A DNA stretch of 35,898 bases from Candidatus Nanopelagicaceae bacterium (GTDB lineage Bacteria; Actinomycetota; Actinomycetes; Nanopelagicales; Nanopelagicaceae). Under the pieces are notes generated by a model. The model saw only the letters and a list, made by a program, of their open reading frames with translations, made no database searches and had not been told where the DNA came from. Of the stretch, positions 1-7,441 are shown piece by piece. The translations under genes were made by a program, and so were the position numbers. Location of the stretch: NCBI GenBank assembly GCA_009691185.1, contig SHVD01000005.1, positions 1-35,898 of the forward strand. The letters run 5' to 3'. The number at the start of each line of letters is the position of its first letter. The stretch's first letter is position 1.

Positions 1-958
1 CTCCCCCAAGGTAAATCAATTTCTAAAAGATCCTAGAACCCAAAAGGTTTACTCATTTCAAGCGATGTATGCAGGTGTTAGTCCCCAACAAGCATTAGCT
101 ATTTATGCCGTAATTGCATACATGGATTCAGTGAATGGCGTTTTCTTTCCTAAGGGAGGCATGCATGCTGTTCCTCGAGCTATGGCTGCAGCAGCACAAA
201 AACATGGTGTTACCTTTAAATATAACTCCACAGTTACCGCAATAGAAAAAAGCAATGGTAGAGCCACCGCAGTTATAACCGAATCAGGTGAGCGCATTAC
301 CTGCGATGTAGTTGTTTTAAACCCAGATTTGCCAGTTGCTTGGCGTGATTTATTGGGCGGTCAACCTAGATCTGTAAAACGACTGAAATACTCACCCTCT
401 TGCGCCACATTGCTAATTGGTTCAAGTAAAAAATATGACCATCTTGCCCATCACAATATTCACTTTGGTAAATCATGGGCCGGTGTATTTGATGAATTAA
501 TTAATAAAAAAACCTTAATGAGTGATCCTAGTATTTTAGTGACACTTCCTTCAAAGGATGATCCAACACTTGCTCCTGCAGGTAAATCCTCTTACTATGT
601 TTTATTTCCGACGCCAAACCTAACTGCTGATATTGACTGGAATAAAATCGGTCATCGATATCGAGATGAAATGATTAAAGCTTTAGAGGATCGTGGCTAC
701 AGCGGATTTGGAAATAGTATCGAGGTTGAACACCTAACCACCCCACTAGATTGGCAAAAACAAGGAATGGAAGCGGGTGCACCATTTGCAAGTGCACACA
801 CTTTTTTCCAAACCGGGCCATTTAGACCAAGGAATCTTGCCAAGGGATATGAGAACATTGTTTTTGCTGGCTCAGGCACTCAACCTGGAGTTGGCGTACC
901 AATGGTTCTAATCTCTGGCAGATTGGCCGCAGAACGAATTGTTGGACCAGTTAAATAG
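1..958 (+). CDS. crtI: Phytoene desaturase CrtI, C-terminal part (5' end outside window)
   Basis: FAD-dependent phytoene desaturase that turns phytoene into lycopene at the membrane. The frame is open from base 2, so the ATG at 65 is internal and the gene begins outside the window; about 319 C-terminal residues are present. CrtI-family landmarks seen are the substrate-domain stretch FFPKGGMHAVPRAM and, near the end, the FAD-binding GSGTQPGVGVPMVLISGR motif. The stop is 2 nt before the crtB start, so the two are one operon. The missing N-terminus should hold the Rossmann GxGxxG motif. Family assignment is secure; which desaturation product accumulates cannot be read from sequence. Confidence 0.93.
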   Translation, partial: SPKVNQFLKDPRTQKVYSFQAMYAGVSPQQALAIYAVIAYMDSVNGVFFPKGGMHAVPRAMAAAAQKHGVTFKYNSTVTAIEKSNGRATAVITESGERITCDVVVLNPDLPVAWRDLLGGQPRSVKRLKYSPSCATLLIGSSKKYDHLAHHNIHFGKSWAGVFDELINKKTLMSDPSILVTLPSKDDPTLAPAGKSSYYVLFPTPNLTADIDWNKIGHRYRDEMIKALEDRGYSGFGNSIEVEHLTTPLDWQKQGMEAGAPFASAHTFFQTGPFRPRNLAKGYENIVFAGSGTQPGVGVPMVLISGRLAAERIVGPVK

Positions 959-960
959 AA

Positions 961-1872
961 ATGGATGAACTAACCGCAGCTGGGATTGTGGATCCAAAGC
1001 TACGCGCTTCATACCAAGAGTGTAAAAGACTTAACTCAATACATGGCAAGACTTATTACTTGGCCACACTTCTGTTGCCACCAGCCAAGCGACCACACGT
1101 ACATGCTTTATATGGTTTTGCACGGTATGCAGATGAAATCGTAGATGATCTGACTTCCAATCTAACTTTAGATGAAAAAGCATTTATCCTAAAAAAATGG
1201 AGTAACCAAGTGCTTTCAGATATCAAATCTGGCAGTAGTAATGATCCAATTGCAGCGGCAGTAGTTGATACGACAAGTAGGTTCAAAATACCCATTGCCC
1301 ATTTTGAAGCATTTTTGCACTCAATGAACATGGATTTAACTGTGAAGCAGTATCAGACTTATGAAGATCTTCATGAATATGTCTACGGATCAGCTGCAGT
1401 AATCGGACTACAGATGGTTTCAGTTCTGGGAACAATATCCCCTGATGCAGTAACTTCAGCAAATGAAGCAGCAGAAAAATTAGGAATTGCTTTTCAATTG
1501 GCTAATTTTATTAGAGACGTTGGCGAAGATTTAGATCGTGGCCGAGTGTATTTGCCCATGACTGAACTTGAAGCCCATGGTGTCAACCGCCAGATGCTGG
1601 AGGCAAGAGTTACAACACCTCAAATAAAAAGCGCACTGAAGGAGCAGATTCAAAGGGTAAGAAGATTGCAAAATGAATCCACCGCTGGGATAAAGCTGCT
1701 AACTCCTGGGGCTAGAGAGTGTATTCAAGCCGCCAGCCAACTTTACTGTGGGATTGTTGATGAAGTTGAAAAAATTGATTATCAAATATTTACGAAGCGA
1801 GCTAAAACCTCAAATTGGCGAAGAACCAAAATTGCCCTACCCGCTTATCTCCGCGCAGTGCTAAGTCGGTAA
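961..1872 (+). CDS. crtB: Phytoene synthase CrtB
   Basis: Squalene/phytoene synthase family, condensing two geranylgeranyl diphosphates into phytoene, the first committed carotenoid step. The protein has 303 residues, normal for bacterial CrtB. Both Mg-binding aspartate motifs are visible: DEIVD at residues 58-62 and DVGED at 186-190 within an NFIRDVGEDLDRGRVYLP context. It starts with ATG 2 nt after the crtI stop, so it is translationally coupled. Its TAA stop directly abuts the stop codon of the opposite-strand crtYd (1872/1873), leaving no spacer and no visible terminator between the converging units. No crtE (GGPP synthase) is in the window; it may lie upstream. Confidence 0.95.
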   Translation: MDELTAAGIVDPKLRASYQECKRLNSIHGKTYYLATLLLPPAKRPHVHALYGFARYADEIVDDLTSNLTLDEKAFILKKWSNQVLSDIKSGSSNDPIAAAVVDTTSRFKIPIAHFEAFLHSMNMDLTVKQYQTYEDLHEYVYGSAAVIGLQMVSVLGTISPDAVTSANEAAEKLGIAFQLANFIRDVGEDLDRGRVYLPMTELEAHGVNRQMLEARVTTPQIKSALKEQIQRVRRLQNESTAGIKLLTPGARECIQAASQLYCGIVDEVEKIDYQIFTKRAKTSNWRRTKIALPAYLRAVLSR

Positions 1873-2178
1873 CTAACTTTTTTGCACACCACTTCTGCCC
1901 CAAAATACCCACAAACCCATTACGCTTAGTACTAATGCAAATCCAAACAAAAGATCTTCAGCTGGCGCTGACGCTATTCGAATACCAGTTATTGCATCTG
2001 GACTATACATAACAATATTTCTTGAAGTCAGCCACCAGTTAGTCAACAGTTGAAATGGCAGGATAATTGAATAGCTAGTCCAAAAAACTCTTTTAGTTAT
2101 CAATCTACTTTTAATTATAAAATAATCAAAGATAATTGCGAGTAAGAATGCGACAACTGCGATATCGCTATAAACCAC
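1873..2178 (-). CDS. crtYd: Lycopene cyclase subunit, CrtYd/CrtYf type
   Basis: Second subunit of the heterodimeric membrane lycopene cyclase of actinobacteria. It has 101 residues and about three hydrophobic helices. The family motif APAEDLLFGF sits at about residues 70-79, the counterpart of the PLEEFLFF motif in its partner. The start is GTG, sharing one base with the crtYc stop (TAGTG), so it is translated by termination-reinitiation. With CrtYc it should cyclise lycopene ends to beta-ionone rings (or epsilon rings; sequence does not settle this). It lies opposite and convergent to crtI-crtB, whereas these genes are commonly co-directional. Confidence 0.9.
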   Translation of the reverse strand: MVYSDIAVVAFLLAIIFDYFIIKSRLITKRVFWTSYSIILPFQLLTNWWLTSRNIVMYSPDAITGIRIASAPAEDLLFGFALVLSVMGLWVFWGRSGVQKS

Positions 2179-2507
2179 TATTCATCACCAACTATCCAGT
2201 GTTTTTTAACAGTTCGTACTGCCTGGATTGTCATCAATGCTGCTAGCGGCACTACCGTAAAAAAAAGAAACTCTTCGAGTGGGATATCAAAAGGGCCAAC
2301 AATTCCAAGCATCTGTATTTTATCGAAATACCAATGCCCTTGAGAGATTGCATAGGCATCCCAGGCTAAAAACAATATTGCCACTGGAAAAATACTTAAG
2401 AACGCCCGCTTAATACGGCGCAAAACGCCAGTTCTTAAAAACAGCTCTAGCCAAAAGGATCCGAGTACTGTGAACAAGATCATCGCCATATAGCCAAACT
2501 TCAACAC
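2178..2507 (-). CDS. crtYc: Lycopene cyclase subunit, CrtYc/CrtYe type
   Basis: First subunit of the heterodimeric lycopene cyclase, an integral membrane protein with about three helices and the diagnostic motif PLEEFLFFTVVP. I place the start at GTG 2507, giving 109 residues beginning MLKFGYMAM. A longer reading begins at GTG 2552, but its first codons overlap the opposite-strand riboswitch, add a non-hydrophobic extension unlike the family, and lack a ribosome site. GTG 2507 instead stands exactly 6 nt after a TATAGT -10 box, fitting a leaderless transcript. It overlaps crtYd by one base. The product feeds beta-carotene and, in rhodopsin-bearing relatives, retinal; no cleavage enzyme is in the window. 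Confidence 0.88.
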   Translation of the reverse strand: MLKFGYMAMILFTVLGSFWLELFLRTGVLRRIKRAFLSIFPVAILFLAWDAYAISQGHWYFDKIQMLGIVGPFDIPLEEFLFFTVVPLAALMTIQAVRTVKKHWIVGDE

Positions 2508-2513
2508 GTGGCA

Positions 2514-2519
2514 ACTATA
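2514..2519 (-). promoter_or_regulatory. -10 box of crtYc (leaderless)
   Basis: TATAGT on the - strand, followed by 6 nt and GTG at 2507. It supports the shorter crtYc start and lies only about 20 bp from the divergent -10 box of the riboswitch transcript. No good -35 is seen. Confidence 0.55.
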
Positions 2520-2537
2520 GACAATTTTATGGTGGGC

Positions 2538-2543
2538 TAAGAT
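2538..2543 (+). promoter_or_regulatory. -10 box of the TPP riboswitch/pnuT transcript
   Basis: TAAGAT, with a predicted transcription start near 2550, exactly where the riboswitch aptamer begins. It is divergent from the crtYc promoter, so the two units probably share regulatory space. Confidence 0.5.
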
Positions 2544-2549
2544 ATCGAA

Positions 2550-2634
2550 CACGGGAGCTAAGAGATTTAGCTGAGAGGGCCTGAAACTCAGGCCGACCGA
2601 TGGACCAGTTCGGTAATGCGAATTGCAAAGGATA
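2550..2634 (+). promoter_or_regulatory. TPP riboswitch (THI element) upstream of pnuT
   Basis: The conserved TPP aptamer parts are in order: CGGGAGC at 2552-2558; a perfect 6-bp P2 stem (2556-2561 with 2567-2572); the hallmark CTGAGA at 2571-2576; a perfect 7-bp variable P3 hairpin (2578-2584 with 2588-2594); then GACC/GGACC and the hallmark GGTAATGC at 2612-2619. The pnuT Shine-Dalgarno AAAGGA (2627-2632) lies at the 3' edge of the aptamer, so TPP binding could mask it and block translation. No terminator hairpin follows. An RNA covariance search (Rfam RF00059) would be decisive. Confidence 0.85.
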
Positions 2635-2639
2635 CTTAC

Positions 2640-3191
2640 ATGTCGCTGCTAGAAATATTTGCCTTCCTGATCTCACTTGCTGGTGTAAGTCTGGGCGTAT
2701 TAGGACCTCGCATAACTTGGATTTTTTGGAGTATTGGGAGTTTGCTTTATGCGGTCCTTTTTTTTCAATCGGCTTACTATGCAAGTGCTGCGCTGCAATT
2801 TGTCTTCATAGCTGGTGGAATCTGGGGATGGTTTGGTTGGGGCCCAAAAGGTGCCAAGCCTAGAAAATCCACAAATAAGGAGCGAATAATTCTAGTTACT
2901 GCTCTAGGTTTATTCTCATTCGCACTCTGGCCTGTTTTAGTAAACATCGGTGCAACCTCATCTGCTATTGAATCTTTTGGTTTTGTTGGAAGTGTTATGG
3001 CTCAGTTATTAATGGTTTGGCAACGCTTTGAAGCATGGCCAATATGGTTCATAGTAGATCTTGCCTATTCCTATCAATACTTCAAAGGTGAGCTTTACTT
3101 AACTGCATTTCTATATTCAATTTTCACAGGAATTGCTGTTTGGGGATGGATTCGTTGGCACAGGGAATCTAGAAAAAGTCATAGTGATTAA
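2640..3191 (+). CDS. pnuT: PnuC-family transporter, predicted thiamine transporter PnuT
   Basis: Membrane facilitator of the PnuC family with 183 residues, about seven hydrophobic segments and the conserved tryptophan-rich ends (IWGWFGWG; GIAVWGWIRW). PnuC proteins carry vitamins downhill and depend on phosphorylation inside the cell to trap them. The upstream TPP riboswitch points to thiamine rather than nicotinamide riboside, as known for PnuT. I chose ATG 2640, with AAAGGA 7 nt upstream; the in-frame ATG at 2616 lies inside the aptamer core GGTAATGC. It overlaps the following kinase gene. Substrate is inferred from the riboswitch, not from binding residues. Confidence 0.85.
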   Translation: MSLLEIFAFLISLAGVSLGVLGPRITWIFWSIGSLLYAVLFFQSAYYASAALQFVFIAGGIWGWFGWGPKGAKPRKSTNKERIILVTALGLFSFALWPVLVNIGATSSAIESFGFVGSVMAQLLMVWQRFEAWPIWFIVDLAYSYQYFKGELYLTAFLYSIFTGIAVWGWIRWHRESRKSHSD

Positions 3192-3729
3192 TTACCCTGA
3201 TTTATTGGGCCAGATCGAAAAATTAGATTCAACCCAATCTATCGGCCTGGCAATCGATGGAGTTGCAGGCTCAGGTAAAACCACCTTGGCATCAAGATTA
3301 TGTAGTGATCTTAAAAGTTGCCAGGTCGTTCACATGGATGATTTGTATGAGGGTTGGAATGACCCGTTGTCACAAAGACTTACAGCCAGGGTAATCAGAG
3401 AGTTGCTAGAACCATTTAATAAGCAGATACCAATTAGATATCAAAAATTTGATTGGATATTAAATAGATTCGATAAATTTGTGGATCTAAAAGCTTCAAA
3501 TATATTAATACTTGAAGGAGTCGGCTCTGGACAACGGGAGTTTCGTAAGTATTTATCCAAAACAATATGGGTTGAATATGATCCAAAGCAAGGTTTCGAT
3601 CGGGTGATTGCCAGAGATGGTGAAGGCATAAGAGGTGAAATGGTAAATTTCTTACTAGACCAGAATAAACATTTTATTGCTGAATTAACCAAGAATGCTT
3701 CGGATTACACCATTTCTGGTGCGCCTTAA
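3184..3729 (+). CDS. P-loop kinase of the uridine-kinase-like family, candidate vitamin-trapping kinase
   Basis: A 181-residue soluble P-loop protein: Walker A GVAGSGKT at residues 26-33, an HMDDLYEGW motif at 50-58 matching the substrate-side aspartate of uridine-kinase-like folds, a Walker B-like ILILEG at 107-112, and an arginine-rich lid RVIARDGEGIR at 140-150. The start is probably GTG 3184, overlapping the pnuT stop by 8 bases; an ATG at 3133 would overlap by 59. The overlap implies co-translation under the TPP riboswitch. Family members are usually labelled uridine kinase-like without proof. Here a thiamine (or pyrimidine precursor) kinase that traps PnuT cargo is the contextual guess; nucleoside kinase is the alternative. 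Confidence 0.75.
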   Translation: MINYPDLLGQIEKLDSTQSIGLAIDGVAGSGKTTLASRLCSDLKSCQVVHMDDLYEGWNDPLSQRLTARVIRELLEPFNKQIPIRYQKFDWILNRFDKFVDLKASNILILEGVGSGQREFRKYLSKTIWVEYDPKQGFDRVIARDGEGIRGEMVNFLLDQNKHFIAELTKNASDYTISGAP

Positions 3730-3753
3730 ACTCTTATTTAAGCACCCTTCCCT

Positions 3754-3759
3754 TAAACT
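3754..3759 (+). promoter_or_regulatory. -10 box of the PASTA kinase gene (leaderless)
   Basis: TAAACT followed by 6 nt and the GTG start at 3766; no Shine-Dalgarno is visible. A 6-bp inverted repeat (3725-3730 with 3737-3742) lies just upstream at the end of the previous gene. Confidence 0.5.
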
Positions 3760-3765
3760 TTCATT

Positions 3766-5667
3766 GTGTCTGATTTGACTGGTGAGCTGATAGATAATCG
3801 TTACCTCCTTCAGCGAAAATTGGCTGCCGGTGGCATGGCGACAATTTATGCCGGTATTGATACTCGCTTAGATCGTCCAGTTGCGGTAAAAATAATGCAC
3901 CCTCACCTGGCCAATGATGAAGCCTTCGTATCAAGATTTATTAAGGAAGCTAAAGCAACTGCAGCTTTATCTCATCCAAACATAGTTTCAATCCAAGATC
4001 AGGGATGGAATCAAGGCGGCCCACCTGCAGTATTTCTAGTGATGGAGTTAGTAGAAGGAACAACACTGCGTGACTACTTGAATGAGAATTCTGGGTTATC
4101 AATTGAACAGACTATGCAAATAATCAATCCAGTTCTGAGCGCACTATCTGCTGCCCATCGAATCGGCATAATTCATCGAGATATAAAACCGGAAAATATA
4201 TTGATATCAAAAGATGGACGAATTAAAGTTGCAGATTTTGGATTAGCAAGAAATACGGCAATGAATCAAACAATGACTGCTGAATCGAGTGTGGTTCTAG
4301 GAAGTGTTTCCTACCTTTCACCCGAGCAGGTTCAGCGAGGAGTTGCAGACGCTAGAAGTGATGTATATGCAATAGGCATTGTTTTATTTGAAATGCTAAC
4401 TGGATCCAAGCCATATGAAGGTGAGACGCCAATACAAATCGCCTATCGACATGTTAATGATCGCATTCCTAATATTCAAAGTCTTAAGCCAAGTACTCCC
4501 GCAGCTATAGCTGAGTTGGTCTATGCGGCAACTGCGCCAAACCCTGACCAGCGGCCAAAAGATGCTGAAGAATTACTAAATAGGATGCGTGAGATTCAAA
4601 TACAAATTGATCCAAAGCGAAGGCAAATGAGTTTGGAGCTTGATCTCCCACCTGTGGTTACAAAAAGTAGTAAGCGGGGTAAAGTATCAGTAGGTTCAGC
4701 TTTTGGCGGCTTGAAAGAAAAAACATCACAATTAATCTCATCTAAACCAATAAATGTAAGCAAAGCTGAGGACTCGGTGGGCACTAAAAGAAGAAAAGTT
4801 TCAAGAAGAGTCAAACGTAATCGAATTATTGCTCTGCTCTTGTTGTCTGGCTTGATTTTTGGTAGCTATCAACTACTTGGAGTTGGAAAAATTTCAGTTC
4901 CTTCACTTGCCGGAATGACACAAGCCGAGGCCAAAGCAAACCTGGCAGAGATTGGTCTTGACTTCGAAGTAGCAGAAGAGGTTTTTGATGAAGACATCCC
5001 TAAAGGAAAAGTAATATCTTCCAAACCAGCTGGGGGTGGCAGGGTTTCACCCGATGGTGTTGTTGGATTAGTGATATCCAAAGGTCAAGAGAGAATCCAA
5101 ATTCCAGATCTTAAGGGCACAACCCCTGATGTTTCTTCTCAACAATTATCTGCTCTTGGCTTAACAGTTGGCGATATTAGTGAAAGCTTTGATATGAAAG
5201 TTGCATCTGGTTTTGTGATAACAAGTGATCCTAAGAAAGGCGCCGAAGTTAAGCGTAGCTCAATTGTGAATTTAATAGTCAGCAAAGGCATAGAACAAAT
5301 ATCACTTCTTTCATTTGTAGGGAAGGGTAGCGATGAGGCACTTTCAGAGCTAACAAACAGGGGCTTTGATGTCGATGCTACTTATAAGTTTAGTGATAAT
5401 GTCTTCAAAGGATTAGTAATTTCCCAAACTCCTGAGAAGTCTGAATCAATCAGTATGGGAAGTAAAATAGAATTAGTCCTATCAAAAGGACCAGAGTTTG
5501 TATTTGTACCTAACGTTTTGGGTAAGAATAAAAATGATGCATCAGTGGATTTAGAGAATTTGGGATTAAAGGTAAGCATAAAAGGCAGCGGAAAAGTTAC
5601 CAATATCTCACCCGCCATTGGCACAAAAGTAAAACAAGGCACCACAATCACCCTGACTTTGCGATAG
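3766..5667 (+). CDS. Membrane Ser/Thr protein kinase with four PASTA repeats (PknB/PknL type)
   Basis: Hanks-type kinase of 633 residues. The N-terminal catalytic domain (about 10-275) has the glycine loop LAAGGMATIYAG, Lys42 in VAVK, Glu61, HRD with catalytic Asp139, DFG Asp157 and the activation-segment TMTAESSVVLGSVSYLSPEQ. A basic juxtamembrane linker leads to one transmembrane helix (about 353-371), then four PASTA repeats outside the cell (about 375-440, 443-508, 510-575, 577-633) that sense muropeptides or lipid II in relatives. A nearby aroG resembles the pknL-aroG neighbourhood of mycobacteria, so it may be the PknL counterpart. It probably tunes cell-wall growth. The GTG start lacks a ribosome site and is probably leaderless. 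Confidence 0.93.
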   Translation: MSDLTGELIDNRYLLQRKLAAGGMATIYAGIDTRLDRPVAVKIMHPHLANDEAFVSRFIKEAKATAALSHPNIVSIQDQGWNQGGPPAVFLVMELVEGTTLRDYLNENSGLSIEQTMQIINPVLSALSAAHRIGIIHRDIKPENILISKDGRIKVADFGLARNTAMNQTMTAESSVVLGSVSYLSPEQVQRGVADARSDVYAIGIVLFEMLTGSKPYEGETPIQIAYRHVNDRIPNIQSLKPSTPAAIAELVYAATAPNPDQRPKDAEELLNRMREIQIQIDPKRRQMSLELDLPPVVTKSSKRGKVSVGSAFGGLKEKTSQLISSKPINVSKAEDSVGTKRRKVSRRVKRNRIIALLLLSGLIFGSYQLLGVGKISVPSLAGMTQAEAKANLAEIGLDFEVAEEVFDEDIPKGKVISSKPAGGGRVSPDGVVGLVISKGQERIQIPDLKGTTPDVSSQQLSALGLTVGDISESFDMKVASGFVITSDPKKGAEVKRSSIVNLIVSKGIEQISLLSFVGKGSDEALSELTNRGFDVDATYKFSDNVFKGLVISQTPEKSESISMGSKIELVLSKGPEFVFVPNVLGKNKNDASVDLENLGLKVSIKGSGKVTNISPAIGTKVKQGTTITLTLR

Positions 5668-5689
5668 AAGTTTCTCGCCAATTCTCAGG

Positions 5690-5695
5690 TAGGCT
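5690..5695 (+). promoter_or_regulatory. -10 box of nfo (leaderless)
   Basis: TAGGCT followed by 6 nt and ATG at 5702, with no Shine-Dalgarno. It gives nfo its own promoter in the 34-nt gap after the kinase gene. Confidence 0.45.
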
Positions 5696-5701
5696 CGCCA
5701 A

Positions 5702-6568
5702 ATGGCTATTGCACGAACTTATCCACGAATTGGGGCACATGTTCCAACCTCTGGCGGCATGGCAACGCGTTCGATTGAATATGCCTTAACCATTAAAGCT
5801 GAAGTGATCCAAGTCTTTGCCTCTAGTCCGCGCACCTGGGCAACATCAACACCAAATCCTGCGATGGATGCGGCATTTAAAGCAAAAACTACTGAACATG
5901 ATATTGAAAGTTATGTTCATGCATCTTTTTTAATTAATTTAGGTTCTCCTACACTATCAACATACGAGAATTCATTGTCGGCAACTGCATACTCTTTGAA
6001 ACGGGGACGAGAGATTGGTGCAAAGGGTGTAGTAATTCATACTGGATCTGCAGTTGATGAGTCGCATGTAAAGAAGGCATGGCAGCAAATTCATGAGGGT
6101 GTAATGCCAATTCTTAACAACCTTAAGGAAGATGATCCATGGTTGCTTTTGGAACCAACTGCAGGGCAAGGAAAATCACTTGTAAAAAAACTTGATGATT
6201 TAACTAAATATTTTGAGGCCCTTGAATGGCATCCAAAAGTGGGCGTTTGCTTAGACACCTGCCATGTATTTGCTGCCGGCCATGACATAAAGAAACCTGG
6301 TGGAATGAAGGAGACCATGGATTTATTGGTCGAGATTGCTGGCTTAGAACGAATTCAATTGATCCACGCAAATGACTCGATGGATATCTGCGGAAACCTG
6401 AAAGACCGCCACCAGAATATTGGTAAAGGTGAAATCGGCAGCAAGCCGTTCATAGAATTATTAGCCCATCCGGCTGTTGCTAATGCACCATTGATTCTGG
6501 AAACTCCTGGGGCCGAGCCAGAACATGGAAGTGAAGTAGCATTGTTAAAAAAGATGCGGGATAAGTAA
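5702..6568 (+). CDS. nfo: Endonuclease IV (AP endonuclease)
   Basis: Class II AP endonuclease of the zinc-dependent TIM-barrel family, 288 residues, cutting 5' of abasic sites in base excision repair. Metal-site motifs are in order: GAHVPTSGG near the start, HASFLINLGSP, the EPTAGQG block, GVCLDTCHVFAAGHD, IQLIHANDS, RHQNIGKGEIG and the final LETPG. These cover the histidine, glutamate and aspartate ligands of the three-zinc centre. It acts with the MutM glycosylase in this window. The stop TAA is immediately followed by the TTG start of the next gene. Confidence 0.96.
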   Translation: MAIARTYPRIGAHVPTSGGMATRSIEYALTIKAEVIQVFASSPRTWATSTPNPAMDAAFKAKTTEHDIESYVHASFLINLGSPTLSTYENSLSATAYSLKRGREIGAKGVVIHTGSAVDESHVKKAWQQIHEGVMPILNNLKEDDPWLLLEPTAGQGKSLVKKLDDLTKYFEALEWHPKVGVCLDTCHVFAAGHDIKKPGGMKETMDLLVEIAGLERIQLIHANDSMDICGNLKDRHQNIGKGEIGSKPFIELLAHPAVANAPLILETPGAEPEHGSEVALLKKMRDK

Positions 6569-7441
6569 TTGAAAACTAGAGTACTCCTATACGCGGGATT
6601 ACTGGCAACAACAGCTGTCTGGGGTGGATCCTTTGTTGTAATGAAAGATTCACTTGAGCGCCAAGATGTCTACTCATTTTTGGCATCTAGATTTATTTTA
6701 GCCGCCTTATTTATGTTTTTATACCGTCCAAATTCATTAAAAGGCTTAGACCGTAAGTTCATCTTGCGAGCAACCTTAGCTGGATTACTAGTGGGAAGTG
6801 GGTTTATATTTCAAACTTTTGGTCTAACTAAAGCAACTGTCTCCAACACTGGTTTCATTACCGGTTTATACCTTGTGTTTACACCTTTGATTGCATGGGT
6901 CATACTAAAAAAGCACGTAGTAAAAATTCAATGGCTTGCTGTCGCAGTAGCCACCATCGGACTCTATTTAATTGCATATAATGGAATATCAGTTGGAATC
7001 GGTGAGATTTTGGTTTTAATCTCTGCAATACTCTTTGCTGCTCAGATTGTGGCATTGAGTGAGTGGAGTAATCGCAAAAACGCTTATGCACTCACCTTAA
7101 TTCAAATACTAGTTTCCTCCATCATTTTCTTACTCTTAACAGTTAAGAATGGCTATCAACTTCCGCCAGATGGATCAGTATGGTCAGCTGTCTTATTTAC
7201 AGCTTTTTTCGCTACCTTCCTAGGATTTCTAATCCAAGTAAAAGCGCAATCGATGATGAGTGCAACAGCTGCTGGTGTACTTCTAGCCATGGAAGTGCCA
7301 TTTGCTTTAGTTTTTGGGCTTTACTTTGACAATGACCCGCTAACATTAAGAATCATTTCCGGTGGAACTCTAGTAATGGCTGCCATGGCAATGGTAATTT
7401 GGTCGGATACTAGAAAGAACAATTATGGAGAATCGAAATGA
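6569..7441 (+). CDS. EamA/DMT-superfamily transporter
   Basis: Integral membrane protein of 290 residues with about ten hydrophobic helices arranged as two EamA halves, as in drug/metabolite exporters. The first helix carries TTAVWGGSFVVMKDSL, typical of the family. The TTG start follows the nfo stop with zero spacing (TAATTG), and the 3' end overlaps the threonine aldolase start by ATGA, so the three genes are probably co-translated. Substrate cannot be read; linkage to threonine aldolase makes amino-acid export possible but unproven. Confidence 0.9.
   Translation: MKTRVLLYAGLLATTAVWGGSFVVMKDSLERQDVYSFLASRFILAALFMFLYRPNSLKGLDRKFILRATLAGLLVGSGFIFQTFGLTKATVSNTGFITGLYLVFTPLIAWVILKKHVVKIQWLAVAVATIGLYLIAYNGISVGIGEILVLISAILFAAQIVALSEWSNRKNAYALTLIQILVSSIIFLLLTVKNGYQLPPDGSVWSAVLFTAFFATFLGFLIQVKAQSMMSATAAGVLLAMEVPFALVFGLYFDNDPLTLRIISGGTLVMAAMAMVIWSDTRKNNYGESK

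Noticed and set aside
1815-2012. Plus-strand ORF across the crtB end and crtYd
   Set aside because: Overlaps two well-supported genes in other frames, with no motif or ribosome site.
2508-2552. Longer crtYc reading from GTG 2552
   Set aside because: It overlaps the riboswitch start, adds a non-family extension, and the GTG at 2507 has an exactly placed -10 box.
2616-2639. ATG 2616 as pnuT start
   Set aside because: It lies in the conserved GGTAATGC core of the TPP aptamer; ATG 2640 has a proper Shine-Dalgarno.
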